Shown here one piece after another: positions 36,597-47,200 of a stretch of DNA of 64,000 bases. The position numbers were made by a program, and so were the translations under genes. Below the pieces are notes generated by a model, which searched no databases, had not been told where the DNA came from, and saw only the letters and a program-made list of their open reading frames with translations. Every line of letters begins with the position of its first letter. The stretch's first letter is position 1. Source of the stretch: Manis javanica (Eukaryota > Chordata > Mammalia > Pholidota > Manidae); contig NC_133157.1 in assembly GCF_040802235.1 (NCBI RefSeq), positions 35,616,501-35,680,500 of the forward strand. The letters run 5' to 3'.

Positions 36597-39500
36597 TCAG
36601 GATTAAAGATGGCAGCATGAGAGGTGAGACAGAGGCTTCCTCCTAAAACTGCATATAATATGAAAATATAATTAGTACAAAGACACAGACTAAAAGTGAA
36701 GGGATGGAAAAAGGTATTTCATGCAACTAACAGAGAGAAAAAGGCATGAGTTGCAGTACTTGTATCAGACAAAATAGACTTCAAAACAAAGAAAGTCACA
36801 AGAGACTAAGAAGGACATTACATAATGATAAAGGGGTCAATCCAACAAGAAGATATAACCATTATAAATAGCCATGCTCCCAAAACAGGTGCACCTACAT
36901 ATGTGAAACAAATACTAACTGAATTAAAAGGGGAAATAGAATGCAATGCATTCATTCTAGGAGACTTCAACACTCCACTCACTCTGAAGGACAGATCAAC
37001 CAGACAGAAAATAAGTAAGGACACAGAGGCACTGAACAACACACTAGAACAGATGGACCTAACAGACATCTATAGAACTCTACACCTAAAAGCAGCAGAA
37101 TACACATTCTTCTCAAGTGCACATGGAACATTTTCAAGATTAGATCATATACTAGGCCACAAAAAGAGCCTCAATAAATTCAAAAAGATTAAAATTGTAC
37201 CAACCAGTTTCTCAGACCACAAAGGTATGAAACTAGAAATAAATTACACAAAGAAAATTAAAAATCCCACAAACACATGGAGGCTTCACAACATGTTCCT
37301 AAATAACCAATGGATCAATGGCCAAATAAAAACAGAGATCAAGCAATATATGGGGACAAATGACAACAAGAATTCCACACAGCAAAATCTGTGGGATGCA
37401 GTCACGGCCGTGCTAAGAAGAAAGTTTATTGCAGTACAGGCCTAACTCAAGAAAGAAGAACAATTCCATATAAGCAGTCCAAACTCACAATTAATGAAAC
37501 TAGGAAAAGAAGAACAAATGAGGCCCAAAGTCGGGAGAAAGAAGGGCATAATAAAGATTAGAGCATAAATAAATAAAATCGAGAAGAATAAAACAATAGA
37601 AAGAATCAATGAGAGCAAGAGCTGGTTTTTCAAGAAAATAAACAAAATAGATAAATCCCTAGCCAGATCTAACAAGAAAAAAAGAGAGTCTACACACATA
37701 AACAGAATCATAAATGAGAAAAGAAAAAATCACTACGGATACCACAGAAATACAAAGAATTATTTGAGAATACTACGAAAAATTATATGCTAACAAACTG
37801 GATAACCTAGAAGAAATGGACAACTTTCTAGAAAAATACAACCTTCCAAGGCTGATCAAGGAAGAAACAGAAAATCTGAGTGACCAATTACCAGCAATGA
37901 AACTGAATTGGTAATCAAAAACCTACCTAAGAACAAAACTGGACCAGATGGCTTCAACACTGAATTTTATCAAACATTTAGGGAAAACCTAATACCCATC
38001 CTCCTTAAAGTTTTCCAAAAAGTAGAAGAAGGAATACTTCCAAACTCATTCTATGAGGCCAGCATCACTTTAATATCAAAACCAGGCAAAGACAGCACAA
38101 AAAAAGAAAATTACACACCAATATCCCTGATGAACATAGATGCAAAAACACACAACAAAATATTAGCAAACCGAATTCAAAAATACATCAAAAAGATCAT
38201 CCATCATAATCAAGTAGGATTTATTCCAGGTATGCAAGAATGCTACAACATTCAAAAATCCATCAACATCATCCACCACATCAACAAAAATGACAAAAAC
38301 TACACAATCATCTCCATAGATGCTGAAAAAGCATTTGACAAAATTCAACATCCATTCGTGATAAAAACTTTCAAAAAAATGGGTGTAGAGGGAAAGTACC
38401 TTCACATAATAAAGGCCATGTATGACAAACCCACAGCCAACATCATACTTAACAGCAAGAAGCTGAAAGCTTTTCCTTTAAGTTCAGGAACAAGACAAGG
38501 ATGCCCACTTTCTCCACTTCCATTCAACATCGTACTGGAGGTCCTAATCATGGCAATCAGACAACACAAAGAAATAAAAGGCATCCAGACTGGTAAGGAA
38601 GAAGTTAAACTGTCCCTGTTTGCAGATGACATGATATTGTACATTAAAAAAACCTAAAGAATCCACTCCAAAACTACCAGATCTAATATCTGAATTCAGC
38701 AATTGTTGCGGGATACAAAATTAATACACAGAAATGTGTGGCATTCCTATACACTAACAATGAACTAGCAGAGAGAGAAATCAGGAAAACAATTCCATTC
38801 CCAATTGCATCAAAAAGAATAAAATACCTAGGAATAAACCTAACCAAGGAAGTGGAAGACCTATACCCTGAAAACTACAAGATACTCATGAGAGAAATTA
38901 AAGAAGACACCAATAAATGGAAACTCATCCCATGCTCATAGATAGGAAGAATTAATATTGTCAAAACGGCCATCCTGCTTAAAGCAATCTATAGACTCAA
39001 TGCAATTCCTATCAAAATACTAACAGCATTCTTCAATGAACTAGAGAAAATAGTTCAAAAATTCATATGGAACCACAAAAGACCTCAAATAGCCAAAGCA
39101 ATTCTGAGAGGGAAGAATAAAGCTGGGGGGATTATGCTCCCTGACTTCAAGCTCTACTACAAAACCACAGTAATCAAGACAATTTCATATTGGCACAAGA
39201 AAAGACCCATAGACCAATGGAACAGACTTGAGAGCCCTGATATAAACCCAAGCATATATGGTAAATTAATATACAATAAAGGAGCCATGGACATACAATG
39301 GGAAAATGACAGCTTCTTCAACAGATGGTGCTGGCAAAACTGGACAGCTGCATGTAAGAGAATGAAACTGGATTACTGTTTAACCCCATACACAAAAGTA
39401 AACTTGAAATGGATCAAAGACCTGGATGTAAGTCATGAAACCGTAAAACTCTTAGAAGACAACATAGGCAAAAATCTCCTGAACATAAGCATGACCAACT

Positions 39501-40700
39501 TCTTCCTGAACACATCTCCTTGAGCAAGGGAAACAAAAGCAAAAATAAACTCATGGGACTGCATCAAACTAAAAAGTTTCTGTATGGCAAAGGACACCAT
39601 CAACAGAACAAAAAGGCATCCTACAGTATGGGAGAATATATTTGTAAATGACATATCCCACAAGGGATTAACATCCTAAATATATAAAGGACTTACACAC
39701 CTCAACATGCAAAAAGCAAATAACCCAATTGACAAATGGGCAGAGGATATGAAGAGACAGTTCTCCAAATAAGAAATTCAGATAGCCAATAGACACATGA
39801 AAAGATGCTTCACATCACTAATCATCAGGGAAATGCAAATTGAAACCACAATGAGATATCACCTCACACCAGTAAGGATGGCCAGCATCGAAAAGACAAA
39901 GAGCAGCAAATGCTGGTGAGGATGCGGAGAAAGGGGAACCCTCCTACACTGCTGGTCGGAACGTAAGCTAGTTCAACCATTGTGGAAAGCAATATGGAAG
40001 TTCCTCAAAAAACTAAAAATAGAAATACCATTTGACTCAGAATTCCCACTCCTTGGAATTTACCCAAAGAATACAACTTCTCAGATTCAAAAAGACATAT
40101 GTACCCCTATGTTTATCGCAGCACTTTTTACAATAGCCAGGATATGGAAGCAACCTAAGTGTCCATCAGTAGATGAATGGATAAAGAAGATGTGGTACAT
40201 ATATACAATGGAATACTATTCAGCCATAAGAAAGAAACAAATCCTACCATTTGCAACAACATGGATGGAGCTGGAGGACATTATGCTCAGTGAAATAAAC
40301 CAGGCAGAGAAAGACAAGTGCCAAATGATTTCCCTCAATTGTGGAGTAAAACAATGAAGCAAAACTGAAGGAACAAAATGGCAGTAGACTCAGAGACTCC
40401 AAGAATAAATTAGTGGTTACCAAAGGGAAGGGGTGTGTGAGGGTGGGTGGGGAGGAAGGGAGAAGGGGATTGAGGGGTATTAGGTTTAGTACACATGGTG
40501 TGGGGGATCACAGGAGAACTGTGTAGCACAGAGAAGACACACAGTGGATCTGTGGCATCTTACTACCCTGATGGACAGTGACTGCATTGGGGTAGGGGTG
40601 GGGACTTGATAATATGGGTAAATGTAGTAACCAGATTGTTTTTTCATGTGATAATCAGAGTGTATATCAATCATACCTTTATAAAAGAATAATAATAATA
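36597..40700 (+). mobile_element. LINE-1 copy C with a 5'UTR-ORF2 internal deletion
   Basis: A 5'UTR start (aagatggcagcatgagaggt, from about 36606) is followed after some 75 bases by the middle of the ORF2 endonuclease (about 36680). Roughly 2 kb found in copies A and B is therefore missing, including all of ORF1. The rest of ORF2 and the 3'UTR follow, with an A/AAT-rich end near 40700. A possible diverged target-site duplication is gaaaaatatct at 36586-36596 against gaaaagtatct at 40716-40726. The 3'UTR belongs to the same subfamily as the truncated copy at 6.75 kb. Confidence 0.85.
36680..40357 (+). pseudogene. L1 copy C ORF2 remnant (N-terminally deleted)
   Basis: The endonuclease is readable from about residue 60 of ORF2 onward (36825-37445), with LGDFN and SDHK, but the first part with the NVNGLN and QETH motifs is gone. 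Reverse-transcriptase sequence is open at 37908-38657, with FADD at 38619-38630. Further pieces read at 38738-38941, 39134-39523 and 39980-40357. Several frameshifts and stops break it. Confidence 0.87.
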
Positions 40701-40726
40701 ATTTAAAAAAAGAGAGAAAAGTATCT

Positions 40727-40980
40727 GAGCACCACCCATGTCTTCATTTTGTCGATTAGATGGTGCCATTTTATGATTTACTCTAGCCTGCTAAAAGGCC
40801 CAGCTATAAACAGCATAATAAAGACAGGAAGATTCCACCTTAAAGCTAAAATTGCATTTTAAAACCCAAGAAGTTAAGAAGATTCTTAACATATTCTTTA
40901 GCAAACAGACAATAACTCCACCCACCTTGGAGGCAGGGCAGTAGTCTTAATTGATATGCCCCCAGACCAGAGGATTTATC
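40727..40980. other. Intergenic flank of an LTR pair
   Basis: No gene is seen. The sequence may be the U3 part of the LTR whose right part begins at 40981, but the second copy does not share it. Confidence 0.35.
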
Positions 40981-41237
40981 TGGGCAACAGAGGATTTATC
41001 TGAACCTGAGAGAGGAGGGGAGTGTCGGTTTGCTTCTGCCGAAGCAGGAAAGAGAGACAGCCCCAGACTGCAGTTTGTAAGCAATAAATGGTTTTTAAAC
41101 TTTATTTCTCCCTTTGACTGATTTCGGTTTTAGAAGTATTTTGTCCCAGGATCACCTCTCCCCAGAGTTACAGGACCTGAAGTGAAAAGATTCCTACAAC
41201 GTTCTACAACTCCCTTACTAAATAAAGTAATATTAAC
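40981..41237 (+). repeat. Direct repeat, copy 1 (LTR R/U5-like)
   Basis: About 257 bases from 'tgggcaacagaggatttatc' to 'taaataaagtaatattaac' recur at 42470-42720 with few differences. The unit contains a poly(A) signal (gcaataaatgg, about 41083-41093) and reads like the end of an ERV LTR. A 9-base deletion and scattered substitutions separate the copies. Confidence 0.75.
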
Positions 41238-41279
41238 AGTAAAGAAAGTAATGTTAACAGACCAGGAAGCTGCTACCCT

Positions 41280-41790
41280 GGGAAGGACCAGAGCTGTAAA
41301 TTTCTTGTGTTAAGCTAATTTTGCAGAATTACCTGAAGGACTGATAAGAAACTTAATGTCTCATCAAAGATAAACATCTTGGGACCACTTAAGTCCATAC
41401 CTTTAGCCCTTTGTCACATTCCTGAAAAAAATCCTTAAGAGGGGGGAAACCCCCAAACTTCAGTGGGCACCTCACTCTGGGGTTGCCCTCACTTTCCAAG
41501 TGTGTAGACTTTTTCTCACTCTTTCAGTGCACCACTCTCTGCGGTTACCCTTGCGTAGCCTTAAACTTTCTCTCTTCAACCTTTCAGGGAGCTCCTCTCT
41601 GAGGTCACCCTCATTTTCTAAGTGTGTAGCCTTAATCTTCCTCTCTCCAACTTTTCAGGGCACCTCTCCTCTCTGAGGTCTCCTGTACTTTTTCTCTCTT
41701 TAAGCAACTTTAAATTAAAACTTTTACTCTGCTTAACTACTGTGTCTTTGCCCTTCAATTCTTTGTTGTGGCAGGGACAAAAACCAAGGA
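41280..41790 (+). mobile_element. LTR-like element with internal tandem repeats
   Basis: Four diverged repeats start with 'cag(t/g)g..cacctc..tctgaggt' at 41461, 41525, 41585 and 41656, spaced 60-71 bases apart. They are followed by 'cttcaattctttgttgtggc' and a 'gggacaaaaacc' motif near 41780, which looks like the junction of an LTR with internal ERV sequence. The element lies between the two direct repeats. Confidence 0.5.
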
Positions 41791-41799
41791 AAATACACA

Positions 41800-42469
41800 A
41801 TGCCCCACAAACAGTGGGAGAAGGAACTCAGGACTGCCATAGCTGTGTTGAAAGGTCAAGGCACCATCAAGAGCTCTCCAGCACAAACAAAGGCCCACTC
41901 CAGCCTCCAAAACATATACACAAAATCTAGGGCCCCCTTTCTTCCTTAACTGTTCCTTAGGCTCATTTCCTACTCAAATTGGTTAATACAGATGTGAAGT
42001 ACAGCCCCAAGTCTCTGTATAGTTTCTGTTTTTCTTCCTCCACAAACTCTAAACCTTGCCCTCAGATATCTGCTATCTATGTATATCAATAGATTCAAAA
42101 TTTCTATCTTTGGTTCACACTGCTCTCCTTAGCTGCAGACCCATAGGTCCAAAAAATTGCTAATTTCTCACCTGAATATCACTCTGGCCCCTCAAAATTA
42201 GTGTGTAAGAAGTTAAAAAGACTGAAATGCTTTAAAATATATATTCTACTTGTTGATGTAGAAATTATACTTGGCAAAATAAAATCCCCCTTAATGTTTT
42301 GTTTTAAAAGATTGGTGTGCTTAGAGTCACCAAATTATTTTTCCTTTGGACCTGTGGGTAAAATTGTAATATTTCCAGAATATCTCTCCTGGATTTAGTG
42401 CATCTGCATATCAACAGGCATTCCTCAGGGGAGGAGAAAGGTTCATCTCCATATCAATGGGTAATTACC
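41800..42469. other. Sequence between the two direct repeats
   Basis: No coding remnant of gag, pol or env is recognisable here, although its position between two LTR-like repeats makes degraded ERV interior possible. Confidence 0.35.
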
Positions 42470-42720
42470 TGGGCAACAGAAGATTTATCTGAACCTGAGA
42501 GGTGAGGGAGTGCTGGTTTGCTTCTGCTGGAGCAGGAAAGAGAGCCCCAGACTGCAGTTTGTAAGCAATAAATGGTTTTTAAACTTTATTTCTCCCTTTG
42601 ACTGATTTTGGTTTTAGAGGTATTTTGTCCCAGAATCACCTCTCCCAGAGTTACAGGACCTAAAGTGAAAAGATTCCTACAAAGTTCTACAACTCCCTTA
42701 CTAAATAAAGTAATGTTAAC
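42470..42720 (+). repeat. Direct repeat, copy 2 (LTR R/U5-like)
   Basis: This is the partner of 40981-41237. It keeps the poly(A) signal (about 42567-42577) and the 'tccctttgactgattt' and 'aactcccttactaaataaag' segments. Confidence 0.75.
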
Positions 42721-43140
42721 ATTATTTGTAACAGCAAAAAGCTAGAAACAACCTAAATGTTTTGTCCGTGGATTTAATGCAATCTTAATGAAAATCCTAG
42801 GAGGTAGATTTGTGTGTGTGTATGTGTGTATGCATGTATGTATGAAAATTGTCAAACTGATCCTAAAATTTATATGGGAATGTAGTAGGCCAAGAATAGT
42901 CAATATAATCTTTCAATCTCAAAGTTGTGCTACAAGAATATGCACTACCAGATATCAAGACTTATTATAAAATTAGTGATTAAGACAGTGAGGTAATGGT
43001 GTAAGGATGGACAAATAAACCCATGGAACAGAGGGTCCAGAAACAGACCCACATTTGTGAACACTTGTTTTATGAAAAAGGAGACACTATAGAGTAGTGG
43101 GGGAAAGGACCATTTTGTTAGGAAAAATTATCCAAAACTT
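42721..43140 (+). repeat. Ancient L1 (L1M-type) ORF2 part
   Basis: Diverged ORF2 text is visible ('tcctaaaatttatatgggaa', 'aagacagtgaggtaatggtg', 'ggacaaataaacccatggaa'). A short TG/TATG repeat sits at about 42811-42845. It probably belongs to the same old L1 that resumes near 43930. Confidence 0.65.
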
Positions 43141-43416
43141 GGAAATGCTGCAAAGAAAAGGAAACAGAGCCAACCAAAGATTAATTATCCAGGCAACATA
43201 CTTTTCCTTAACTCATTATCTATCTGTTATTGATTAAAGCCTATAACTCTGTGAAGTCACATCTTAACCTATAGATTTTTGTATTGTAATGATGCAATGG
43301 AATTTTGGCTAGTAGAGAAGATTATGGTGTTACTATCCTGTAGACATTAACCAGTTTTATATCTAACCTAACAATCTTATTCTAACATTCTTTTTTCAAA
43401 TGCATATAAATACTTG
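43141..43416. other. Unrecognised insert in the L1M
   Basis: AT-rich sequence between L1M ORF2 text and the MLT2-like LTR. It may be a separate insertion; nothing is identifiable. Confidence 0.35.
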
Positions 43417-43915
43417 TGATAGTTAATTTGATGTGTCAACTTGATAGGCCCCAGTGCACCCACCATTTGGTCAAACATGATTCAGGATGCATCTGTAAGG
43501 ATGTTTCTAGATGAGATCAACAGTTCAATAAGTAGACTGAATAAAGCAGATTGCTCTCCCTAATGTGGGCGGGCCTCATCCAATCAGTTGAAGGCTTCAA
43601 TAGAACAAAAAGGCTGAGTAAGAGAGAATTTCTCTCTGACTCACTGCCTTTGAGCTGAGACATTTGTTCTTTTTCCTGCCTTTGGACTTATCAGCTTTTG
43701 GGAATATCAGCTCATTCTGGTCTTGAGCCTACTCACTTTGAGCCTACTTGAATTACAGTGTCAGCTCTCTTTGGTTCTCAGGCCTTTGGACTGGGACTAG
43801 AACTACACCAGCAGCTCTTTCGGGTCTCCAGCCTGCCAGCTACAGATCTTGGGACTTGTCACCCTCCATAATCCTGATAGCCAATACTTTATAATAAAAT
43901 ATCTCTATCTCTATA
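43417..43915 (+). mobile_element. MLT2-like LTR (ERVL)
   Basis: The order 'tgatagttaatttgatgtgt', 'caacttgataggcc', 'gtagactgaataaagcagat', 'gggcctcatccaatcagttg', 'gcagctctttcgggtctcca' and 'cctccataatcctgatagcc' matches the MLT2 LTR pattern of the ERVL group. It is about 500 bases, the usual length. It lies inside an older L1M, which continues on both sides. Confidence 0.75.
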
Positions 43916-43929
43916 TCTGTATATATATA

Positions 43930-44910
43930 TGCCTCCCCCATTGACTATGCTTTACCATCATACTTATTCCCTCATTGACTTAAATAAAATCTATTCCAGG
44001 TGACTTATAAAAGGTAAAATAATCAAACTTCTAGACAATAACATAAGAGAATTACTCATTACCTTAGGGTAGGCAAAGACTTTTTAAACAGGGCATAAAA
44101 TACATTAACCATAACAAAAAGATAAGTTAGACTGTATGAAAGTTAAGAACTTCCATTCATTGAAAGGCACCATTAAGGGAATAAAAAGACAAGCTACAGA
44201 GCAGGAAAAGCTATTTGCGTTAGATTTCCCTAACAGAAGAATCATATCCAGAATAAACAATGAGCTCTTATAAATAGAAAAAAAGACAACCGAATGGAAA
44301 AATGGCCAAGGACTTTTATCAGGCAAGTCACAAAAGAAAACAACCAACAGGCATATGAAGAGGTGCCTGACTTTACTAAATATCAGGGTAATGCATACTG
44401 AAGCCACAATGAGATACCACTACACATACACTAGAATAGCTGACAACATCAAGAGTTGACAAGGATGTGGAGAAACCAGGCCTTATATATTGCTGTGGGA
44501 ATGTGAACTGTTACAACCTCTTTGGGAAGAATACTGGCAATATCTACTAAAGCTGAAAATATATATGCCCTGTGACTCAGCAGTTTTACTCCTAGATATA
44601 TACCCAATAGAAATATGTGTACATCAGGCAATAAACTTACATTTTTTAATGTGAGGGAAAAAAATACCAATCTGGAATGGAAGATGGAGAGAAGATGAAG
44701 AACAAGTGAGAGGAATGAAATTAAGGAGTATATAAACGCTCAATATTTATCTGAAACATTAATTTTCTTAAAGAGAATCTGAAGCAAATGTGGCAGAATA
44801 CTAAGATTTGATAAAGCTGTGTGAGGAGAATGTGGATGCTGACTATAGTATTCTTTCTAACTTTTTGTATGCCTAAAATATTTCATAAAGAAATTTAAAA
44901 AATCTGTATA
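43930..44910 (+). repeat. Ancient L1 (L1M-type), continuation to its 3' end
   Basis: Late ORF2 text is readable: 'aatctattccaggtgactta', 'aatagaaaaaaagacaacc', 'agaaaacaaccaacaggcat' and 'gatgtggagaaaccaggcct'. A 3' tail ends in 'gcctaaaatatttcataaag' near 44892. No frame is preserved. Confidence 0.7.
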
Positions 44911-45114
44911 AGAATAAACACTTAGAGAATGTTTCAGAGCCATTAATTTAAAAGAAAAGATCATAATACATACAGTATAATGCCAACATTGTGTATGTAA
45001 ACACATCACACATACACACACATAGATTGATAAGATGTGATGAAACTGACACTTTATCTCTGCGGGTCTTGCTGCCCAAAATCCATAACCCCAGTCTGAT
45101 CATAAGAAAAAAAT

Positions 45115-45440
45115 TAACCATTTTTTCCCTGGACATATCTCCTCAGGCAAGGGAAACAAAATTAAAAATGGACAAGTGAGACTACATCAGACTTAAAAGC
45201 TTCTGCATAGCAAAGGATACCATCAACAGAACAAAAAGGCATCCTACAGCTTGGGAAAATATATTCATCAACACTTTTACATCTAAAATATATAAAGAAC
45301 TCATATGCCTCAATGCCAGAAAAAATAACCCTATTTAAAAAATGGGTGGAGAACCTGACCAGACATTTTTCCTAAGAAAAAATACAGATAATCAATAGGC
45401 ACATGAAAAGATGCTCCACATTGCTAATCATTTGAAATGA
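45115..45440 (+). mobile_element. LINE-1 ORF2 fragment
   Basis: This matches late ORF2 of the younger L1 copies ('catatctcctcaggcaaggg', 'aaagcttctgcatagcaaag', 'catgaaaagatgctccacat'), but both ends are missing. Confidence 0.75.
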
Positions 45441-46290
45441 CTTCAAATCCTGTGCGTTTTCCACTACACAACCCTTCCAACTTTACTCTCAAGGATTATA
45501 TAGGTATATGTATGACGATCTAAACAAGTTCCTAGAAGCACACAACATTTTTTTTTCTTTGCTCCTGTGAGCACACTATTGGTGTTCAGAAAACCAGCTT
45601 AAGTTGAACTACTCACAGAAAGAAATCAGAGACCTAAAGAGTCTGAGACTATAAGAGCACTATTAGGTCCCACCCACTAAAACAGCCATCTGTACCGCCT
45701 GCTGCTTAGAGGCCTGATCGGTCAAGGCCACTAGGTTTTGCAGGAGTCCTGTGCTGCCATCTACGGGTAGTAGCTGTAAGCGTCGACCTCTCCGCTCTTT
45801 CTCGGAAACCACTGAGACGGGGTTAAGTTGGAGAGAAGACTAAGATGCTAATTAAATTACAGAATATATGTAACTATCACATAATTCATTCGACACTTGT
45901 ACAAAGCAAATGCCCTACATTTCTCCGGAGATTTCAGGTTCGGTATTAATACTTAGGCTTGTAAAATTCAGACTTCCTCGCTGATCCACCTCCACCTCCA
46001 CAGGTACATATCTGGCTCTTAATGCCGACTTCCCAGAACTCGGGCTCTTTTGCACAGTGCAAGCTGCAGACACAGCTCAGCCGCGCAGACCTGAGACACT
46101 ACCAGCTAGATTCTCCCATTTTCACAGACCCTTGCCCGAGACTCCTTGTACTACCTGGCAAACACACAGACCTCCCCACTTAGGGCAAAACCGCACGCTT
46201 AACCCAGCCTTCCCCACAGAGGCTCAGCAAGTAGCCCCCTCCAACGCACAAGCTCAGGGAGAGGCCCAGTCAGGAAACCCTTAGGCTAGC
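45441..46290. other. Region upstream of ATOSB CpG island
   Basis: Single-copy-looking DNA rising in GC content toward 46 kb. It contains a candidate CTCF site (45755-45767). No coding exon is recognised. Confidence 0.45.
45755..45767 (-). promoter_or_regulatory. Candidate CTCF core motif
   Basis: The minus strand reads CCCGTAGATGGCA, a 12 of 13 match to the CTCF core CCASYAGRKGGCA, about 0.6 kb upstream of the ATOSB CpG island. A single short motif match is weak evidence. Confidence 0.35.
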
Positions 46291-46299
46291 TGTTTAGCC

Positions 46300-47200
46300 C
46301 CGGCTGGCGCTGCCTACCTCAGTCTGGATCTGATCTGCCTCGGCCCGCTGAGGCCCCACCCCTCTAGATCTGTCATCACAGAAGCTACACGTGGATGGGG
46401 CTGCACTGCAGCCTTCGCTGTGTCTCCTCCGCTCTCCCCTGGGGCTGCGCCGCCAATCAGAGCCAGCAGATTCGGGCCGGAGCGCGAGCGTTGGGGTGAG
46501 GCAGGCAGAAGAAGGCCCGTGGGAAGGAGAGGCTCCGAGATGGGAGGGGCTCCCAATGGAAAGGGGACTGGCCGGGGTTCTGCCAGGCTGAAATTCGAGG
46601 GGGCGTGGCCTAGCGAAAGGCGGAGAGACCAAAAGGAAGCAGGGATCAGGGGTGGGGCGACGGACAAGTGGAGGCTCCTGGGGAGAAGACCGTAAGGGGC
46701 GGGGATAGAGGGGCGTGACATGGATTACAGGGGAGGAGCTCGAGGAATTAAAGAAACAAGCAAAGGGGACCAGTCGGGGGAAAGGGAAGGTGGGACAAGG
46801 GAGAGGGTAGGCCTGGGTGTTGCAGGGGCGGGGCTTGGACCGAAGGGGCGAGGTTTGCAGACCGAGGCTACACCTCGGGCCGCTCAGTAACTGCCCCAAT
46901 CCACTACCTCCCCAGGTACAACGGGACTCACGGAACTACAGGTGTGGGGTGGGGTACGCGTGGAAGAATGGGCAAAGACGAGGGTGCGCTTGGGCGCACA
47001 TGAGGAGGTGGAGGGGAGAGGAAGGAGAGGATCTGGAGACTGCTGGGGGGATGAAGACAGAATTGGGGGTTCAGAATTTGTAGCAGGTGCATTCTCCTGG
47101 GGCCCTTGTGGGGGAGGGGGCGGGAGTACTTTGTGGTGGAAAGTACAGTGTGAAGGGGAGAGGTCGCTGTCTGATGTGGAGGTTGGAGGCGTGGTTCGGA
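46300..47200 (+). promoter_or_regulatory. ATOSB: CpG island, probable upstream ATOSB promoter
   Basis: CG dinucleotides are dense from about 46310 to 46900. There is a CCAAT box at 46453-46457 and repeated GC boxes (about 46612, 46697 and 46826). The position, about 11.5 kb before the ATOSB poly(A) site, fits the extent of the human gene as I recall it. The first exon and its donor cannot be fixed. On the minus strand a CAG/GTAGGC-like donor near 46316 leaves open a divergent transcript. Confidence 0.55.

Noticed and set aside
46294-46899. 201-codon minus-strand frame
   Set aside because: Low-complexity Pro/Ser/Arg translation in a CpG island, with no recognisable domain.
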